From: a bacterium
GTDB lineage: Bacteria; Zhuqueibacterota; QNDG01; JAFGCO01
Reading direction: 5' to 3'
DNA length: 64,000 bases
NCBI GenBank assembly: GCA_016932575.1
Contig: JAFGCO010000036.1
Location: 1-64,000 of the forward strand
The translations under genes and the position numbers were made by a program. Shown here in pieces: positions 8,906 to 18,236 of the stretch. The notes beneath the pieces are model-generated. The model saw only the letters and a program-made list of their open reading frames with translations, searched no databases and was not told where the DNA came from. Positions within the stretch are counted from its first letter, which is position 1; every line of letters starts with the position of its first letter.

Positions 8906-11200
8906 TTACTTGAGATAAATCATTTTGACAATTTGATGATAAAGCTGCCGGCCGTTCGCAGTTTCAGCCGCCACATGAAAAAAGTAAATCCCGGAGCTGA
9001 GAGACGGATTCTGAAAAGAAAGCTGATGATCGCCGGGAAGGTAATTGCCTTTTCTGACGGTTCCGGTCTGTCTTCCCAATACATCATAGAGCGTCATACA
9101 GATACGACATTCGACAGGAACATTCAATGTCATCACTGTCTGATCATTGAACGGATTGGGATAGTTTTGACTTAATTGAAAATCCAGTGGCAGATCATCT
9201 GCTGTGAAATATACGGCAGAGGCGACCTGCTGTTTAAAACTCACATGATCAAAGTAAACATCACAGCCGGGTTGGTCGGTTATAATAAAAGCCAGAACTG
9301 CTTCACTGTTGGCAGATCCGGATATAAATTCATACGAATAGGATTTTCTCTCCTGAGTAATCTGTATCTTGCCTATTTTTGAATAATCAGAGCCGCTGTT
9401 GTTATTGATTACTGCTGGTTGAATTCTCATGGTTTTACTGGCCCATGCATCAAATTGCATGATATAAGATTTTTTCTGTTTTAATTCCATAGGCATTTGT
9501 CCGAGATATACGAGCCAGGATGAACCAGCATTCTCCTGAATACGCACGTGATACACTTCATTTTCTACACTGCCGGAAGCAGTCACTTCACCATTTACAC
9601 CAAACTCCCAGTATTCATCCTGATCTGCAAAATCCGGATTCAGCACCTGATTGCCACCCGGCTTGATCAGTTTCACCAGCACGTATGCTTCATTTGAAAA
9701 ATCCGATTCCTCTCCCGATTGGTTAACCGAAGTAATCCTGAAATAATGCTCTTCTTTATTTTCCAGATCCGTCAGTGTTTTCATGGTCAGCCGGCTTGTA
9801 TCAAGCACTGCGGAAGGCGCCGGATTCAATCCGTGATAGATATTGTAATAGTCGACCTGACCGTCTCCGAATTGATTGAAAATCAGTGTGATTCCTGCAG
9901 TTCCGGATTCCACAATCAAATAGGGCTTGACCGCGGGTGCATCCCATGATTCGCGATGAACCCGGTAACACTTTTCACGATCCTCGAATTTCATTTCATA
10001 GGCAATGGTTCCATCCGGACGCACTTCCGTTACATTCGGGTGTCTGTCCGATCCCCAGTTGATGAGTTTGTTGCCGTTGGGCAGCTGCTGAACATTGCCG
10101 AACTGTCCTGAATATCTTCCGGGCTGGCTTCGGTATTCCCAGACCAGGGTTGCGGTCATCGCCTGCGTATCAAGCACGTACTCCACACCGCGGGATTCCT
10201 GGGGCCAGCGTCCATTGCCGTTGTCGAATATCGAATAATGTCCGTTGCCGAGGCACCGGGCGTCATGCTGCGCGGAAAAACCATCAAACGGATCGTCAAT
10301 AAAGACAAAATCGCTTCTCAAACCGCCCAGCCTCCATATGATCTCCTTGGTCTCACGGTTGATTTTGGTCACTTCCGACAGATGCCGGCTCGATATTACC
10401 AGATGGCCGTCCTCGTCGATATCTATAGAATTGATGTGAGGAAAATCAATGAAACTGTCAGTGAGATGCCAAAGAGCCGGATCTATGTCTGTATATTCAA
10501 AATGATTCAGAGAACGCCATTCCCAGACAACGGAATCCCTTTCATTCAATTCCCGCAGATTAGTCAAATCGATATTGGCATCCGGATCGCCGCCTTGGAC
10601 AATAGTGCGCATATCCACGCCAAACAGTTTTTCTTCAGCGATGATCAGATAGTGACCGTTCGGCAGTACCCGCAGTTCGTGTTCATCTACATAGGCATTC
10701 GGACCTGCATAAAAGGTGTCCACTACGGTATATGTGTTATCCATCCCGATATAACTGTGGGGAATGGTACCAAAAACAGGATGATTATATGTCGTCAATG
10801 CGGTCAGGAGTCCAGTCGGCTGTTTCGTAAATTGGCGTAAAATAGCATCGAGTTTTTGATACCAGAAAGGCGTGCCGTCATTATTGAGAATCAGAATATA
10901 TGGAGCATTAGAATCACGATAGCTCAGAACAATCCTGCCCGAAGCCGGATTTTCGTTGGTCAAAACATTCGAATATGGAAAATCGCTCGGCACCGAAACC
11001 CCGTTGGCAAGAATCGCAGGTTCGCCGAAAACAGTGAATGCTCTAGAATCTGAATTGCCTTTTTCCTCCGTAAAAACTGAAGGATCGGAACCGGATTGTT
11101 CCTCTTTAAAGTAAATGGCATTGAATGAAGCATGAAGCGAAATTGAAAGGGTGGATAAAAATATAAGAAAAATAAGCGTTCTTAAATGTAGATATCTCAT
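8906..11200 (-). CDS. Arylsulfotransferase-like secreted protein, paralog 3 (T9SS tail)
   Basis: 764 residues: signal peptide (about 1-25), ASST propeller, FN3-like segment, CBM4/9-like domain (opening NPDFADQDEYW) and sorting tail (YPNPFNDQTVMTLNVP). Conserved propeller strings are FPHINSIDIDEDGH, SSRHLSEVTKI, KEIIWRLGG and SAQHDARCLG. It is closer to paralog 1 than to paralog 2 by eye (shared FSAQHD/FSGQHA and PAVKPYLIVES/PAVRPYLIIES segments). It lies directly downstream of the alkaline phosphatase gene (158 nt) in the same direction, and a GGGAG stands before its start. The 205-nt gap to paralog 2 has no hairpin terminator, so read-through is possible. Confidence 0.8.
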   Translation of the reverse strand: MRYLHLRTLIFLIFLSTLSISLHASFNAIYFKEEQSGSDPSVFTEEKGNSDSRAFTVFGEPAILANGVSVPSDFPYSNVLTNENPASGRIVLSYRDSNAPYILILNNDGTPFWYQKLDAILRQFTKQPTGLLTALTTYNHPVFGTIPHSYIGMDNTYTVVDTFYAGPNAYVDEHELRVLPNGHYLIIAEEKLFGVDMRTIVQGGDPDANIDLTNLRELNERDSVVWEWRSLNHFEYTDIDPALWHLTDSFIDFPHINSIDIDEDGHLVISSRHLSEVTKINRETKEIIWRLGGLRSDFVFIDDPFDGFSAQHDARCLGNGHYSIFDNGNGRWPQESRGVEYVLDTQAMTATLVWEYRSQPGRYSGQFGNVQQLPNGNKLINWGSDRHPNVTEVRPDGTIAYEMKFEDREKCYRVHRESWDAPAVKPYLIVESGTAGITLIFNQFGDGQVDYYNIYHGLNPAPSAVLDTSRLTMKTLTDLENKEEHYFRITSVNQSGEESDFSNEAYVLVKLIKPGGNQVLNPDFADQDEYWEFGVNGEVTASGSVENEVYHVRIQENAGSSWLVYLGQMPMELKQKKSYIMQFDAWASKTMRIQPAVINNNSGSDYSKIGKIQITQERKSYSYEFISGSANSEAVLAFIITDQPGCDVYFDHVSFKQQVASAVYFTADDLPLDFQLSQNYPNPFNDQTVMTLNVPVECRICMTLYDVLGRQTGTVRKGNYLPGDHQLSFQNPSLSSGIYFFHVAAETANGRQLYHQIVKMIYLK

Positions 11201-11358
11201 CTAATATATAACTCCCGCATTTATTTATTGATAATTTTCCCATTGAACATATGAATTAATTTGATATTTAAAAATTTTAAAGCCTCTGTCAATTTAATGA
11301 AAAATATACTATTGGACGATCAACGAAACCAAGTTGTTGACAACAATATTGTCATTTT

Positions 11359-12735
11359 TCACTGCTGCATCACATCAAATAAAGCCCGCCCCAGCTCTGC
11401 ATTATCCAGATACGGTCCGCGGACCGGATCGTGTTCATCCGCCAGAGTTTGAAAGCGTTGTGCCCCCATGCCTTTGGCGTAAAACGGAACCAGGCTGTTC
11501 GTATGCTCTTCTGAATACCATTTCATTCCGGGAACCTGGTTTTTGCCCCGATTCTCGATTGGTCTCCAGCGGGGTTCGGCTCCCGTTAACCAGCCAAAGA
11601 GACCGCTTCCCGATTTTTTTCCCAAAAGGTATCCCGTCTCATGGTCAGCAGTAACAATTAGCAGCGTTTCCTCCCAGCTGCTGTGAGACTCTATCCAGTT
11701 GACCACTGTCTGAGTCGCCAGGTTGAAATCCAGCATTTCTTCGATCATTCGCCCGGATTGATTGTCATGACTCGCCCAATCCACTGCGCCGCCCTCAACC
11801 ATCAGAAAAAATCCATCCGGATTAAAGTCAAGCATGCAAAGTGCACCCTCAGTCATTTCATGCAGCATGGGGACTGTTTCTATCCATGTCTCCTTAAAGG
11901 GGGGAGCTTTTTCATGACCCGGACGTCCCTGCTCCAAGGTCTTGAAAACTTTGGGTATACCTAAAACACGCATGAATTCGGACGCGTCTTTTAGCGCAAG
12001 AAAATCTTCCCGATCTTCAATCAGCGTCCAGGGATCATCCACACCGTCTCCATTCCTGTCGGCGCCGATAATACCCTGCCGAATCAACTGCCATAAATGT
12101 GGATCCACATATTCATAATCGCATTGTCTATTTAAAACAGACTGTCCTGAACAATCATATTCCGGATGGCCGCATCCCATGATCAGATCGATGGCGCTTT
12201 CCTGAATCATCTGTTCTGCAATCCGGTGGTATTCATCACGGTTGTTATGATGTGAAGCGAATGCGGCAGGCGTGGCATGACTGAAGGGCACTGTTGTGAC
12301 CAGGCCTGTGGCCCTGCCCAGACTTTCACAGTGCTCTACAATATTTGCAATGGATTTTTTTAAAGGAGTCATACCCAGAAATTTACTATTCGTTTTTATT
12401 CCGCAAGCCATGGCGGTTGCAGCGGCAGCAGAATCCGTGGGCTTTTTCTTGACAAACTTAAAATCATGCCAGGCTTTTTCCGGATCATATTTATTTCCTG
12501 ATGCAGAATAGGTGCTCATGGCACAGCATACCGGGAATTGCTCATAAACTTGGGTGCCGGACTCTCCGAACTCATAATAACTGGAGGCATCCACATGATT
12601 ATATCCGCCTCCGTCACAAATCATAAAAATAATATTTTTTGGGTTTTTCGCGTATATGGCTCCCAGCGAAACTGCAATAAGAGCCAATATGCCTTTTACG
12701 ATTTTTAAATTCGCTTTATTATTTTTCGGGTGCAT
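11359..12735 (-). CDS. Alkaline phosphatase, exported
   Basis: 458 residues. Start placed at ATG 12735, not at 12831: GAGGTGAG precedes 12735 and the next residues form a signal peptide (IVKGILALIAVSLGAIYA). The active-site string PTDSAAAATAMACG puts the nucleophile at Ser102. Metal-ligand motifs of the PhoA family are present: FMICDGGG, VEGGAVDWASHDN and VTADHETG, plus a C-terminal His in YSEEHTNSLVPF. It would act on phosphomonoesters in the periplasm or outside the cell. It is the first gene of a same-strand run with three arylsulfotransferase paralogs and is divergent from a CapA-like gene. The phoA symbol is avoided because orthology within this large family is uncertain. Confidence 0.9.
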   Translation of the reverse strand: MHPKNNKANLKIVKGILALIAVSLGAIYAKNPKNIIFMICDGGGYNHVDASSYYEFGESGTQVYEQFPVCCAMSTYSASGNKYDPEKAWHDFKFVKKKPTDSAAAATAMACGIKTNSKFLGMTPLKKSIANIVEHCESLGRATGLVTTVPFSHATPAAFASHHNNRDEYHRIAEQMIQESAIDLIMGCGHPEYDCSGQSVLNRQCDYEYVDPHLWQLIRQGIIGADRNGDGVDDPWTLIEDREDFLALKDASEFMRVLGIPKVFKTLEQGRPGHEKAPPFKETWIETVPMLHEMTEGALCMLDFNPDGFFLMVEGGAVDWASHDNQSGRMIEEMLDFNLATQTVVNWIESHSSWEETLLIVTADHETGYLLGKKSGSGLFGWLTGAEPRWRPIENRGKNQVPGMKWYSEEHTNSLVPFYAKGMGAQRFQTLADEHDPVRGPYLDNAELGRALFDVMQQ

Positions 12736-12759
12736 ATCGCTCACCTCATGATTTGGTTC

Positions 12760-12788
12760 TTGACAATCATTATATGATTTTGTACGAT
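12760..12788 (+). promoter_or_regulatory. Sigma70-like promoter with a palindrome in the spacer
   Basis: TTGACA (12760-12765), a 17-nt spacer, then TG-extended TACGAT (12783-12788). The spacer contains the perfect 15-bp palindrome AATCATTATATGATT (12765-12779), a likely operator between the divergent phosphatase and CapA-like genes. Transcription would begin near 12795, which rules out the in-frame ATG codons at 12753 and 12774 as starts of the downstream gene. Confidence 0.6.
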
Positions 12789-12815
12789 AAAGAGTTCTAT
12801 GAAAAAGGTATAAAT

Positions 12816-14015
12816 TTGAAATATCGAGCATATCGACATTTTTTTAAAACTTTTGGTTTATTTGGTTATTTATTATTTCAAATCACCCAGGCACAAATCC
12901 GTATTCAACGGGTGGACAGCTGCAACATCGCAGCTGTTGGAGATATCATGGTGCATGACAGCCAGATTGCCTCTGCCTGGAATGAAAATAAAAAAATCTA
13001 TGATTTTACCCCTTCTTTTCAGTATGTCAAACACCAGTTATCCCGTGCAGACTTAACCATCGGCAATCTGGAAACTACAACGCCCGGACAGAAGAAAGCA
13101 TATTCCGGATATCCTCTTTTCGGCGCGCCTGATGCTTTGATCGAGGCATTGAAATATGCCGGATTTGACCTGCTCTCAACGGCCAATAATCATGCTTGCG
13201 ATAAAGGCAGGCAGGGCCTGATTCGGACTCTGAATGTGCTGGATACCCATAAAATTGCTCACTGTGGCACCTATCGAAATAAAAAAGAATACGAAGACAA
13301 CCGAATATTGGTCCTCGATTGTCAGCATATCAGGCTGGCCTTTTTAAATTATACGTATGGCACAAACGGCCTTCGCATTCCGAGCGGAGTGGTTGTCAAT
13401 CTGATTGATTCTGTGCAGATTGCTCAGGATATGTCACTGGCCCGGGCAAAACAGCCCGATGTTATATGCGTGCTCCTTCATGCAGGGGCTGAATATCGTT
13501 CAACGCCTGATGATTTTCAAAAAAAATGGATCCATTTACTCCTGGATGAAGGCGCCGACATCGTTCTTGGAACCCATCCCCATGTGGTTCAACCCTTTTT
13601 ACTGGAACGTCGACGGGATAAATACGGCAGGATTAAACCGAGACTGGTGATCTATTCTCTGGGCAACTTCATTTCAAATCAAAAAAGACCGCACACAGAC
13701 TGCGGGATTATTTTCTCCTTTACGATTAAAAAATATACAACGGATCTTGACCGGACCCATATCACAATGGAACACATCCATTACTCACCCCTGATGGTCT
13801 ATGAAGCAAAAACATCCTCGCATCATGCGCATTACCTTCTGCCTGTTCATGATTTCATTCAAAATCAGTCATCCTTGAATCTTCCCTTTTCCGTGCATCG
13901 CAAGCTGTTGAAGATCAGTGCCTATTATAAAAATCATTTGAAATCCAGTTCGGAGCAAATAAAAAAATTCGTGCAATCGCAGAAATTCGGCCGATCATCG
14001 ACCGCCGTATTTTAA
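12816..14015 (+). CDS. CapA family protein (PGA_cap metallophosphoesterase fold)
   Basis: 399 residues if translation begins at TTG 12816. That start has AAAAAGG 7 nt upstream and gives a plausible signal peptide (FKTFGLFGYLLFQITQAQ). The in-frame ATGs at 12753 and 12774 lie in or before the promoter. Family motifs: AAVGDIMVHDSQI, GNLETTTPG, LLSTANNHACDKG, VCVLLHAGAEY-like strand, GTHPHVVQP and YSLGNFISNQ. CapA proteins belong to the calcineurin-like phosphoesterase fold and were first linked to poly-gamma-glutamate capsule; many homologs have no proven role. No capB/capC genes are nearby, so capsule synthesis is not supported here. Divergent from the alkaline phosphatase, possibly sharing its regulator. 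Confidence 0.82.
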   Translation: MKYRAYRHFFKTFGLFGYLLFQITQAQIRIQRVDSCNIAAVGDIMVHDSQIASAWNENKKIYDFTPSFQYVKHQLSRADLTIGNLETTTPGQKKAYSGYPLFGAPDALIEALKYAGFDLLSTANNHACDKGRQGLIRTLNVLDTHKIAHCGTYRNKKEYEDNRILVLDCQHIRLAFLNYTYGTNGLRIPSGVVVNLIDSVQIAQDMSLARAKQPDVICVLLHAGAEYRSTPDDFQKKWIHLLLDEGADIVLGTHPHVVQPFLLERRRDKYGRIKPRLVIYSLGNFISNQKRPHTDCGIIFSFTIKKYTTDLDRTHITMEHIHYSPLMVYEAKTSSHHAHYLLPVHDFIQNQSSLNLPFSVHRKLLKISAYYKNHLKSSSEQIKKFVQSQKFGRSSTAVF

Positions 14016-14105
14016 ATAAATAAAAATAATTAAAATAACTCACCAAACCAAGAAATTTTTCAATGAACAGTGAATCCAAATCGAAATTATAACAAGAGGC
14101 AATAT

Positions 14106-15290
14106 ATGATTAATGAAAAGCTGAATCAGGCTGTTCGTATCCTGAAAGAAAAAAAAGTGGATCTCTGGCTAAACTTTGTACGGGAGACATCCAGTTCTCC
14201 GGACCCGGTTTTAGACCTGATTTTGGGAACCCATGTCGTATGGTCCTCTGCGTTCTGTTTAACCAGACAGGGAGAAAAGATAGCGCTCGTCGGCAGTCTG
14301 GATGTGCAGAATGTAAAGGACCACGCCGATTATGAGGTGGTGGGTTATGTGGATTCGATTAAACCGTCTTTGCTCAAATTATTGGACCGGTTGAATCCAA
14401 AGCGCATTGCGATCAATTATTCCACAAATGATGTAACGGCAGACGGCCTGAGTCACGGCATGTATCTTATTCTGATGGAATATTTAAAAGAAACCGATTT
14501 CGCGGATCGGCTCGAATCCAGTGAAATGATTATATCCGCTTTGCGCGGGCGAAAATCAAAAACCGAAATTGAATATATTCAAGGTGCCATTCGTGAAACC
14601 CTGTTGATTTTTAATGCGGTTACCGCGGTCGTACGGCCCGGTATGACCGAATTCGAAGTGGCTGATTTTATCAAAAACCAAATGAAAGATAAAGGACTGG
14701 AGCCCGCCTGGGATCCGGATCAGTGTCCGGCCGTATTTACCGGTCCGGACAGCGCCGGCGCCCATGCCATGCCCACCGGAAGAAAAATTGAACCGGGTCA
14801 TATCATGAATATTGACTTCGGGGTCAGATACAAAGACTATGTTTCGGATCTTCAGAGAACCTGGTACTTTATGCGTGAGGGTGAAATCGCTCCGCCCGAA
14901 GCCGTTCAGCGGGGATTCCAGGTTATTCGGGATTCAATAAAAAAAGCGGCGGATTGTATGAAACCAGGTGTGGAGGGCCGGAAAGTCGACGAAGTGGCCC
15001 GAAAACACATAACGGATGCTGGATATACGGAATATCCGCATGCCCTGGGCCATCAGGTCGGACGAAAAGCCCATGACGGCTCTACCCTGCTCTGCCCGCA
15101 GTGGGAGCGCTATGGAAAGCTCCCCTTCTCAAAAGTCGAAGCCGGTCAGGTATTTACACTGGAACCTCGGCTGACTGTACCCGGCCACGGTGTGGCCACC
15201 ATCGAAGAAATTGTGGTTGTGAACAATGATGGCTGTGAATTCCTGTCTGATCCGCAGGAGGAGCTGTATCTGATTGCGTTTGAAGCATAG
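14106..15290 (+). CDS. M24 metallopeptidase (Xaa-Pro aminopeptidase / creatinase fold)
   Basis: 394 residues. Start placed at ATG 14106, preceded by AAGAGG, rather than at the upstream ATG 14070. An N-terminal creatinase-like domain (1-150) precedes the pita-bread catalytic domain. Dinuclear metal ligands are visible: Asp237 (NIDFGVRYKD), Asp248 (VSDLQRTW), His316 (HALGHQVG), Glu353 (FTLEPRL) and Glu367/368 (ATIEEIV). No signal peptide, so a cytosolic peptidase that removes N-terminal residues before proline is likely. It follows the CapA-like gene by 90 nt without a clear terminator. Confidence 0.9.
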   Translation: MINEKLNQAVRILKEKKVDLWLNFVRETSSSPDPVLDLILGTHVVWSSAFCLTRQGEKIALVGSLDVQNVKDHADYEVVGYVDSIKPSLLKLLDRLNPKRIAINYSTNDVTADGLSHGMYLILMEYLKETDFADRLESSEMIISALRGRKSKTEIEYIQGAIRETLLIFNAVTAVVRPGMTEFEVADFIKNQMKDKGLEPAWDPDQCPAVFTGPDSAGAHAMPTGRKIEPGHIMNIDFGVRYKDYVSDLQRTWYFMREGEIAPPEAVQRGFQVIRDSIKKAADCMKPGVEGRKVDEVARKHITDAGYTEYPHALGHQVGRKAHDGSTLLCPQWERYGKLPFSKVEAGQVFTLEPRLTVPGHGVATIEEIVVVNNDGCEFLSDPQEELYLIAFEA

Positions 15291-15360
15291 ACGGATGAAA
15301 TGAATGAATAGTGGTTTTCATTGAATAATAGAAATATGAAAAACACTCTCCCCCCGCTGG

Positions 15361-15380
15361 ATTCCCGCTTTCGCGGGAAT
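15361..15380. repeat. Short dispersed hairpin repeat
   Basis: ATTCCCGC-TTTC-GCGGGAAT: an 8-bp perfect stem with a 4-nt loop, 70 nt after the M24 stop, followed by GACAAAAAAGG. The same hairpin is familiar from many bacterial genomes as a small REP-like element. It may also serve as a terminator. Confidence 0.65.
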
Positions 15381-15591
15381 GACAAAAAAGGAGTAGTTAT
15401 TCCTGACCTGTTTCATTCCGTCATCATGAAAATTTCATTAAGAAATTCCGGAAAATGTTTTACTATAAAAAATAGTCACCTAATAGCTCCAAAGGCAGTA
15501 GATTTTAATATTCTGCCATAAAGATTAAAGGTTTACTTTTTTTTATAACTCATGTCAGGATGCAACGCTTTTAGGACTGGGTAGTGTTTCT

Positions 15592-15742
15592 GGCATTCGG
15601 AAAAATTTCCGTTAAGAATTCGGATAACGCGAACGATCAGAAGGACTGATGTTTGACTCCGTTAGATAAGCTTTACTATCTTACGGGGGAGTTTCAGTCC
15701 TTCTGTTAGCGGAATCCGCATTTGGGAGATTTTTCGGCAGCC
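15592..15742. repeat. 151-bp imperfect inverted repeat (MITE-like or structured RNA)
   Basis: The centre has perfect 12-bp arms CAGAAGGACTGA (15638-15649) and TCAGTCCTTCTG (15694-15705). Similarity continues outward: CGGAT..CGC.AAC on each side, then GGC...CGGAAAAAT.TCC against the reverse complement of GGAGATTTTTCGGCAGCC. It continues inward through CTCCGT.AGATA. No coding potential. It sits in a 616-bp gene-free stretch (15291-15906) that otherwise holds only two other hairpins. Confidence 0.6.
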
Positions 15743-15773
15743 AAAAGTTTCTTTGCCCACTTTCTTTCAACGG

Positions 15774-15805
15774 CTTGTCCCGGAAGCGAAGCTATCCGGG
15801 ACAAG
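15774..15805. repeat. Strong hairpin next to the long inverted repeat
   Basis: Perfect 11-bp stem CTTGTCCCGGA (15774-15784) / TCCGGGACAAG (15795-15805) with a 10-nt loop. An outer pair CCCACTT (15756-15762) / AAGTGGG (15803-15809) could form an alternative fold. No T-run on either side, so it is probably part of the neighbouring repeat element rather than a terminator. Confidence 0.55.
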
Positions 15806-15906
15806 TGGGATTCTAATTTTACATACTGAATGGCTATTTAACAATTATCATAACCCATTCAACAAATCCTGTGAACATAATACGTAGCCTGCTGTAAGGA
15901 TTCTGC

Positions 15907-17859
15907 CTACTTCAAATAAATCACCTGCTGCGCCATTATCCGGCCGTCCCGGGTGGTTGCCTGTATCAGATATTCGCCGCTTCCCAGGATCCCGTCCGGC
16001 TGCCAGAGAAAACCATTCGTGAACACATCGGAAGCATCAAACCTTGCAACCCTGCGGCCGGTGACATCGAATATTTCGATCCGGCTCTCATGGGAGGTAA
16101 AGATCCTGCATACTGAATTGAAAGGATTGGGATAAACTGACAGCATATAGTCCGAAGGCCGACTCCGGTTGTCACGCGGAACGCTCACCGATCCTGCTGC
16201 CTCTCCGGAACAGCCAATCATCACCCAGGACGTATCTGAATAATTTTCCTCTATGGAAACCACGATCATCACGGAATCCGCATCCTCTGACGTGGCATCC
16301 GAAGGAACTGTGAAGGCGACATCCGCGCTGTCAAATTCAAACGGATCGAGCGCAGTCGTGCTGCCGGAAGCCGGCATTACCCAGCCATTCATTGAACTCA
16401 CCGCATAATCGAGCGTTCTCGAAGCCGTGCTCTGATTTTGAAAAAGAATGGGCAGGCTGCCGGTTTCGCCGATGTCTCCGATTTGATCGAGTCCGATTGC
16501 CGATGCCCGGACAAAATCGGGATCTGCGGGATTGATATGGGGATCCGGCTTACAAATATAATCCATGCCTTCTGCGGGCGGGATAAGATTGTTTGTATAG
16601 ATATAAATCTCGCCTATCAAAGGATCATTTTGCTCCAATGCCGTCACACCCAAAGCATTCTGCGCATGCGTGCCGGAAAAATCCGCATCGCCCTCGGGGG
16701 TTGTATAAATTTTCATGTCATCCCCGAAAAAAACCTCCCAACAGGCATTCACCTCGCATACGAAATGATTGGCAATCGCTTCAACCTTCCCAAAACTTTG
16801 TATATCGTCATTCACAATCACACTGTCTCCCACAAGAAAAACGGAGCCGTTTTGATAAGTCTCAGCGGCAATTTTACCTAAGCCGGGCTCCCCGGATTCG
16901 TCCCAATATCCGCAATATGATCCGGCTGCTGTTATTCCTGAAATCAAGGTACCGAAAGAATTGAGAAATATATCACCGCCATGTACACCACTGCCGCTGA
17001 CCATAAGGCCGTACATGTTGTCAATTTCGCTCTCATTCTGTATCAAAATGTCACCTCCGTCGCCGCTGTGGCCGAATCCGCCTATTCCTCCATTTCCACT
17101 ATACATTTGTCCTTCATTGATGAATTTATTAAGCTTTGTAATATAAATACTTCCTCCGTCTCCTGTTTTACCTAATATATTCATGTCTCCTCCATCGCCT
17201 GCCAGAATTTTTCCGGATGAATAATTCTTCATATATTGCACAACTTGAATTGAGATATCACCGCCATGATATCCTGTTTCGCCATCCGCCGCTTGGATTT
17301 TTCCCCAGTTGTAAACATAGGTGGCCGCTATCATAATACCGGACATACTATTAAAAGTTGTATTTTCGTTGGCCCCCTTACTTTCAATCGTTCCTTCATT
17401 CGCAAGCTCATTTGCTGAAATCATTATTCCTTGTTCTGATGTGCTTATAATCGTAGCTCCATTCGCATTCCCCATATTTTCTGCGGACAAATCCAAACTG
17501 CTCGCTTCGATACTTCCATTATTCAACATATCCTTACAGGAAATAGCGAGGTTTTTACAATCCATGCTGCCATTATTGACCAGATCTCCCTTGACTTGAA
17601 GGTTAGAATCATCTTCAGACAATAATATACCGTTATTTGTCAAACTATTCACATGGACAAAACCACCAGGCAGACGACAATGATTGGGTGCATTATCGGA
17701 GATGGTTACATTATCATTTTCACCCGGCACTTTTCCGCCGCTCCAGTTGCCCGGATTGTTCCATTCACCGCTTTCTGATCCGGTCCAGGTAATGTTATCG
17801 GCAAAAATAACTGCTGAAAATACAACAAGGCTCAATATCATCGTAACTGCACATCTCAT
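15907..17859 (-). CDS. Secreted repeat protein, beta-helix-like, T9SS tail
   Basis: 650 residues from ATG 17859, which has GGGAGG in front and starts a clean signal peptide (AVTMILSLVVFSAVIFA). Residues about 20-60 (WTGSESGEWNNPGNWSGG) match the start of many autotransporter-like or adhesin-like beta-helix proteins. Residues about 70-330 are short repeats rich in Asn, Gly and Ser with motifs such as NNGSI, NEGTI and GDGGDI, as in right-handed beta-helices. The C-terminus carries a sorting module (YPNPFNSVCRIF...GSGEYLIQA). No catalytic motif is visible. A surface adhesin or structural protein is likely; a glycan lyase cannot be excluded. Confidence 0.7.
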   Translation of the reverse strand: MRCAVTMILSLVVFSAVIFADNITWTGSESGEWNNPGNWSGGKVPGENDNVTISDNAPNHCRLPGGFVHVNSLTNNGILLSEDDSNLQVKGDLVNNGSMDCKNLAISCKDMLNNGSIEASSLDLSAENMGNANGATIISTSEQGIMISANELANEGTIESKGANENTTFNSMSGIMIAATYVYNWGKIQAADGETGYHGGDISIQVVQYMKNYSSGKILAGDGGDMNILGKTGDGGSIYITKLNKFINEGQMYSGNGGIGGFGHSGDGGDILIQNESEIDNMYGLMVSGSGVHGGDIFLNSFGTLISGITAAGSYCGYWDESGEPGLGKIAAETYQNGSVFLVGDSVIVNDDIQSFGKVEAIANHFVCEVNACWEVFFGDDMKIYTTPEGDADFSGTHAQNALGVTALEQNDPLIGEIYIYTNNLIPPAEGMDYICKPDPHINPADPDFVRASAIGLDQIGDIGETGSLPILFQNQSTASRTLDYAVSSMNGWVMPASGSTTALDPFEFDSADVAFTVPSDATSEDADSVMIVVSIEENYSDTSWVMIGCSGEAAGSVSVPRDNRSRPSDYMLSVYPNPFNSVCRIFTSHESRIEIFDVTGRRVARFDASDVFTNGFLWQPDGILGSGEYLIQATTRDGRIMAQQVIYLK

Positions 17860-18236
17860 GACGATCCTCCCTTCCTGAATTAAATGATTATAACAGTCAC
17901 AAATTGACATCCAATATTTCAAATTGTTAGAAACGATCATCATGATGTTTTTAAGGTTCAATACGCTGACCGAAAGGAAAACTGAAGTCAATCTGAATGA
18001 TGAGAATAAAAAAAATTATAGGCGGACAATGATCACACAGGTTTGAAAAAATCTTAACAGATACCAGACAGGATAACCCTCCAAAAATCGGTCCCGGTCC
18101 TTCTCATCAGACAAACATCTTGATTCATGATCACGAAATAAAAATATTAATTAAAGAATTATAATGTTTTTATCATTAAAAATCAATAAAAAACCGGATA
18201 TTCCTGTTCATCGTGACACTATGGCAGCCCATCCTG
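17860..18236. other. Gene-free stretch between two minus-strand genes
   Basis: No gene or convincing RNA. It should hold the promoter of the beta-helix-like gene (17859, minus strand); an AT-rich run at 18130-18190 downstream of the NagX-like gene may end its transcript. Confidence 0.4.

Noticed and set aside
10238-10840. 200-codon open frame opposite the third sulfotransferase gene
   Set aside because: Entirely antisense to a well supported gene with clear domains; composition and lack of a start signal indicate a chance frame.
16438-16964. Overlapping open frames opposite the beta-helix-like gene
   Set aside because: Antisense to a supported gene with a signal peptide and sorting tail; no own start signals.
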